Below are positions 61,361 to 64,000 of a DNA stretch of 64,000 nucleotides, one piece after another (position 1 is the first letter of the stretch; each line of letters begins with the position of its first letter). The DNA is taken from the NCBI RefSeq assembly GCF_000426065.1, contig NZ_AUEQ01000001.1, forward strand, positions 496,001-560,000, in the 5' to 3' direction. A program made the position numbers and the translations under genes. The notes under the pieces were generated by a model that was not told the origin of the DNA, did no database searches, and worked only from the letters and a program-made list of their open reading frames with translations. The DNA comes from Mycobacterium sp. URHD0025. Lineage in GTDB: Bacteria > Actinomycetota > Actinomycetes > Mycobacteriales > Mycobacteriaceae.

Positions 61361-62176
61361 GTGCAGCCCAGCGATATCTCGGCGCGCTTTGCCAGGCGGG
61401 CAACCCTGAGCCGATCGGTGCGTCTGCTGGCGCAGTTCCGGTTCGAGCAGAGCGAACCGGCCCGCTTCTACGGCGCGCTGGCCGCCGACACCGTCGCGAT
61501 GACCACCGATCTGTGGACGGCGGCTACCGGCGAATCCGCCGCCGGACGCACGGTGCTCGACGTCGGTGGCGGGCCCGGCTACTTCGCGTCGGCGTTCGAA
61601 CAAGCGGGCATGCGTTACATCGGGGTGGAGCCGGATCCTCGGGAGGCGCACGCCGGAGCCGCCAGGGCGGCGACGTCCGGGGCAACATCCGGCGTGGGTG
61701 CGGACGCCGACGCCGCAGAGGGCACGTTCGTCCGCGCCTCGGGGATGGCCCTGCCCTTCGCCGACGACAGTGTCGACGTCTGCCTGTCCTCGAACGTCGC
61801 CGAGCATGTGCCGCACCCGTGGCGGCTTGGCAACGAGATGCTGCGGGTGACCAAACCAGGCGGGCTTGCGGTGTTGTCGTACACGGTGTGGCTCGGCCCG
61901 TTCGGCGGGCACGAGATGGGGTTGACGCACTATCTGGGCGGGGCCCGGGCCGCCGAGCGCTACACCCGTAAGCACGGTCACCGACCCAAGAACGACTACG
62001 GCTCGTCGTTGTTCGCGGTGTCGGCGGCCGACGGTCTGCAGTGGGGCCGCTCAACCGGCTCGTTGATCGCCAGTTTCCCGCGCTACCACCCGCGATGGGC
62101 ATGGTGGATGACGTCGGTTCCCGGGTTACGGGAGTTCCTGGTGAGCAATCTGGTGCTGGTCCTGCGACCGTCCTGA
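61361..62176 (+). CDS. SAM-dependent methyltransferase (Rv0224c-like)
   Basis: This 271-residue class I methyltransferase has its SAM motif in VLDVGGGPGYFASAF (about residues 65-80), with GVEPDPREA acidic beta2, LSSNVAEHV motif IV and the late ARAAERYTRKHG. It is conserved across mycobacteria and is divergent from the GT4 gene, as Rv0224c is from Rv0225. Its target is not established; the neighbourhood suggests a glycolipid or glycan. GTG 61361 gives the standard N-terminus (QPSDISARF). Confidence 0.88.
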   Translation: MQPSDISARFARRATLSRSVRLLAQFRFEQSEPARFYGALAADTVAMTTDLWTAATGESAAGRTVLDVGGGPGYFASAFEQAGMRYIGVEPDPREAHAGAARAATSGATSGVGADADAAEGTFVRASGMALPFADDSVDVCLSSNVAEHVPHPWRLGNEMLRVTKPGGLAVLSYTVWLGPFGGHEMGLTHYLGGARAAERYTRKHGHRPKNDYGSSLFAVSAADGLQWGRSTGSLIASFPRYHPRWAWWMTSVPGLREFLVSNLVLVLRPS

Positions 62177-62231
62177 AACAGTCAACTGGAACAGGTTCTC
62201 GTTTTTGGGAAACCTAGGTAATGTGACGCCC

Positions 62232-63707
62232 ATGACACAAAGCGCAGCCGCCATAAGGACGGAATTCGACAAACTGTTCATCGGCGGCCACTGGGTGGAG
62301 CCTTCGACTTCCGAGGTGATCGAGGTCTTCTCTCCCGCCACCGGGGAGAAGGTCGGCCAGGTACCGCTGGCCGCCGAAGCCGATGTCAACGCCGCGTGCG
62401 CCGCGGCCCGCAAGGCGTTCGACGAGGGCCCGTGGCCCCAGATGTCGCCCGAGGAACGCCAGGGCGTGCTGGCCAAGGCCGTCGAGCTCATCAACGAGCG
62501 GGCCGAAGAGTTCAAGCACCTGCTGAAGCTGGAGACCGGCCAGCCGCCGACCATCGTCGACATGATGCAGTTCGGCGCGGGTGTGTCGAGCCTGCAGTAC
62601 TACGCCGGCGCGGCCGACAAGTACGACTGGAAAGACATCCGCGACGGCATCTACGGCCAGACCCTGGTCATCAAGGAGCCCATCGGCGTCGTCGGCGCCG
62701 TCATCGCCTGGAACGTGCCCTTCTTCCTGGCCTGCAACAAGCTGGGCCCGGCTCTGCTCGCCGGCTGCACAGTGGTGCTGAAGCCGGCCGGCGAGACACC
62801 GCTCACCACCAACCTGTTCGCCGAGGTGCTCGCCGACGCCGGCCTGCCCGAGGGTGTGCTCTCCGTGGTGCCCGGTGGCCCGGAGACCGGCCGCGCGCTG
62901 ACCGCCAACCCCGAGCTGGACAAGTTCACCTTCACCGGCTCCAGCGGCGTCGGCAAGGAGATCGGCAAGATCGCCGCCGAGAAGCTCAAGCCCTGCACGC
63001 TGGAACTCGGCGGCAAGTCCGCGGCGATCATCCTCGAGGACGCCGACGTGGATTCCACGCTCCCGATGCTGGTGTTCTCCGGCCTGATGAACTGTGGGCA
63101 GGCCTGCGTGGGCCAGACCCGCATTCTGGCGCCGCGGTCGCGCTACAACGAGATCGTCGAAAAGCTCTCGGCAGCCGTCGCCGCCATGCCCGTCGGCCTG
63201 CCCGACGACGCGGCCTCGATGATCGGCCCGCTGATCTCAGAGAAGCAGCGCGACCGGGTCGAGGGCTACATCAAGAAGGGCCTCGAGGAGGGGGCACGCA
63301 TCGTCACCGGCGGTGGCCGTCCCGAGGGTCTGGATTCCGGCTGGTTCGTGCAGCCCACCGTGTTCGCCGACGTCGACAACTCGATGACCATCGCGCAGGA
63401 GGAGATCTTCGGGCCGGTGCTCGTGGTGATCCCCTTCGACACCGAGGAAGACGCGGTCCGCATCGCCAACGACTCGCCGTACGGCCTGGCCGGCAGCGTG
63501 TACACGACGGACTTCGCCAAGGCCGTCGAGATCGCCTCGAAGATCCGCACGGGCACCTACGCGGTGAACATGTACGCCTTCGATCCGGGCGCACCGTTCG
63601 GCGGTTACAAGAACTCGGGCATCGGACGCGAGAACGGCCCGGAGGGCATCGACGCCTACACCCAGGCCAAGAGCGTGCTGCTGCCGTTTGGGTACACGCC
63701 GGAGTAA
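62232..63707 (+). CDS. Aldehyde dehydrogenase (Rv0223c-like)
   Basis: This 491-residue NAD(P)+-dependent aldehyde dehydrogenase has motifs AWNVPFF, FTGSSGVGKEI, the general base in ELGGKSAAI (about E258), the catalytic cysteine in GQACVG (about C292) and EEIFGPVLV. It is distinct from the aldehyde dehydrogenase at the start of the window. ATG 62232 is chosen; an in-frame ATG at 62205 would add nine residues. It follows the methyltransferase gene by 55 nt in the same direction and ends before a strong hairpin. Substrate undetermined. Confidence 0.92.
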   Translation: MTQSAAAIRTEFDKLFIGGHWVEPSTSEVIEVFSPATGEKVGQVPLAAEADVNAACAAARKAFDEGPWPQMSPEERQGVLAKAVELINERAEEFKHLLKLETGQPPTIVDMMQFGAGVSSLQYYAGAADKYDWKDIRDGIYGQTLVIKEPIGVVGAVIAWNVPFFLACNKLGPALLAGCTVVLKPAGETPLTTNLFAEVLADAGLPEGVLSVVPGGPETGRALTANPELDKFTFTGSSGVGKEIGKIAAEKLKPCTLELGGKSAAIILEDADVDSTLPMLVFSGLMNCGQACVGQTRILAPRSRYNEIVEKLSAAVAAMPVGLPDDAASMIGPLISEKQRDRVEGYIKKGLEEGARIVTGGGRPEGLDSGWFVQPTVFADVDNSMTIAQEEIFGPVLVVIPFDTEEDAVRIANDSPYGLAGSVYTTDFAKAVEIASKIRTGTYAVNMYAFDPGAPFGGYKNSGIGRENGPEGIDAYTQAKSVLLPFGYTPE

Positions 63708-63722
63708 AACTTTTCGAACAAC

Positions 63723-63764
63723 CGCGAATGTCCCGGAAGACCACGGTTTTCCGGGACATTCGCG
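63723..63764. terminator. Strong hairpin terminator after the aldehyde dehydrogenase gene
   Basis: A 16-bp perfect stem (63723-63738 pairs with 63749-63764; CGCGAATGTCCCGGAA) encloses a 10-nt loop, 16 nt after the stop. No T-run follows, which fits mycobacterial L-shaped terminators. It isolates the next gene. Confidence 0.85.
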
Positions 63765-63842
63765 TCTGGCGGCCCCAGGAAACGGACAGCCGGAATTCAG
63801 GCTGGGCAGCTAAGGTGGGCGCCCCAACAACGAGGAGGCACC

Positions 63843-64000
63843 GTGGCAGTTTCCGTCGATCTGGCCAAGTCGCTCGACAAGGCCTACGAAGACAAGTCGC
63901 TCAAGGAGATCCTGGACGCTTCACCGGCGGCGCTGGCCGGGGTCACCGACTCCGACGCCGAGCATCTGGCTGCGGCCTTCAACATCAAGACCGTGCGCCA
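63843..64000 (+). CDS. Partial gene running off the window end (unknown protein)
   Basis: A GTG start at 63843 follows GAGGAGG (about 63831-63837). The 52 visible codons begin AVSVDLAKSLDKAYEDKSL and look helical and acidic, without a recognised family in this short stretch. The frame is open to the window end, so the stop is missing. It lies downstream of a strong terminator, so it has its own promoter in the 78-nt gap. Function cannot be judged. Confidence 0.75.
   Translation, partial: MAVSVDLAKSLDKAYEDKSLKEILDASPAALAGVTDSDAEHLAAAFNIKTVR

Noticed and set aside
1..64000. CRISPR arrays, tRNA, rRNA, insertion sequences
   Set aside because: Read-through found no spaced direct repeats, clover-leaf tRNA, rRNA-like stretches or transposase genes.

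Overview
The window is high-GC actinobacterial DNA that reads as a rapidly growing mycobacterium (Mycolicibacterium type). Three things point there: a mycothiol-dependent formaldehyde dehydrogenase, an MmpS/MmpL pair, and an envelope block (AftD, LpqI, FadA2/FabG4/HtdX, R2-like oxidase, Php, DUF3068) whose content matches Mycobacterium tuberculosis Rv0223c to Rv0243 as I remember it. I see no rRNA, tRNA, CRISPR array, insertion sequence or prophage. Genes are densely packed, and many overlap by 1-14 nt, which implies translational coupling.

1-10.5 kb: a plus-strand aldehyde-detoxification run (aldehyde dehydrogenase, small unknown protein, MscR, metallo-beta-lactamase-fold hydrolase) faces a six-gene minus-strand operon of two MmgE/PrpD proteins, a PrpB-type lyase, a two-subunit aconitase-family dehydratase and a PEBP protein. 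A divergent IclR regulator and an inverted repeat sit at its promoter. The set looks like a methylcitrate-type pathway for an unidentified branched acid.

10.5-20.4 kb: a DUF1361 membrane protein, two unknown small proteins, a cluster of small membrane proteins (DUF4235, holin-like, DUF3618), a TetR regulator with a palindromic operator before mmpS-mmpL, a NarL-type two-component system and an F420-type oxidoreductase.

20.7-24.4 kb: fadA2 diverges from fabG4-htdX (acyl-chain thiolase, ketoreductase and dehydratase). 24.4-43.3 kb is the accessory-looking part. It holds an SMC-like MksB/MksE/MksF (Wadjet JetCBA) operon without the JetD/MksG nuclease, an O-methyltransferase, and a type VII secretion-associated trio (EspC-like, WXG100-like plus DUF1023 hydrolase, lipoprotein). 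It ends with an amine/amino-acid catabolic locus: RpiR regulator and EgtC-like amidase divergent from a glutamine-synthetase-like ligase, APC permease, class III aminotransferase, FluG-like amidohydrolase and Orn/Lys/Arg-type decarboxylase.

43.3-64 kb: conserved mycobacterial envelope genes. These are lpqI, a DUF2613 peptide, aftD, an R2-like ligand-binding oxidase with its TetR regulator and a perfect operator palindrome, an MFS exporter, small enzymes, MarR-PPOX, php, an acyltransferase, DUF3068 protein, a polytopic membrane protein, a glycosyltransferase, a methyltransferase and an aldehyde dehydrogenase. The window ends inside a further gene. Strong hairpins mark several transcript ends, and one 418-nt gap carries three copies of a short repeat.
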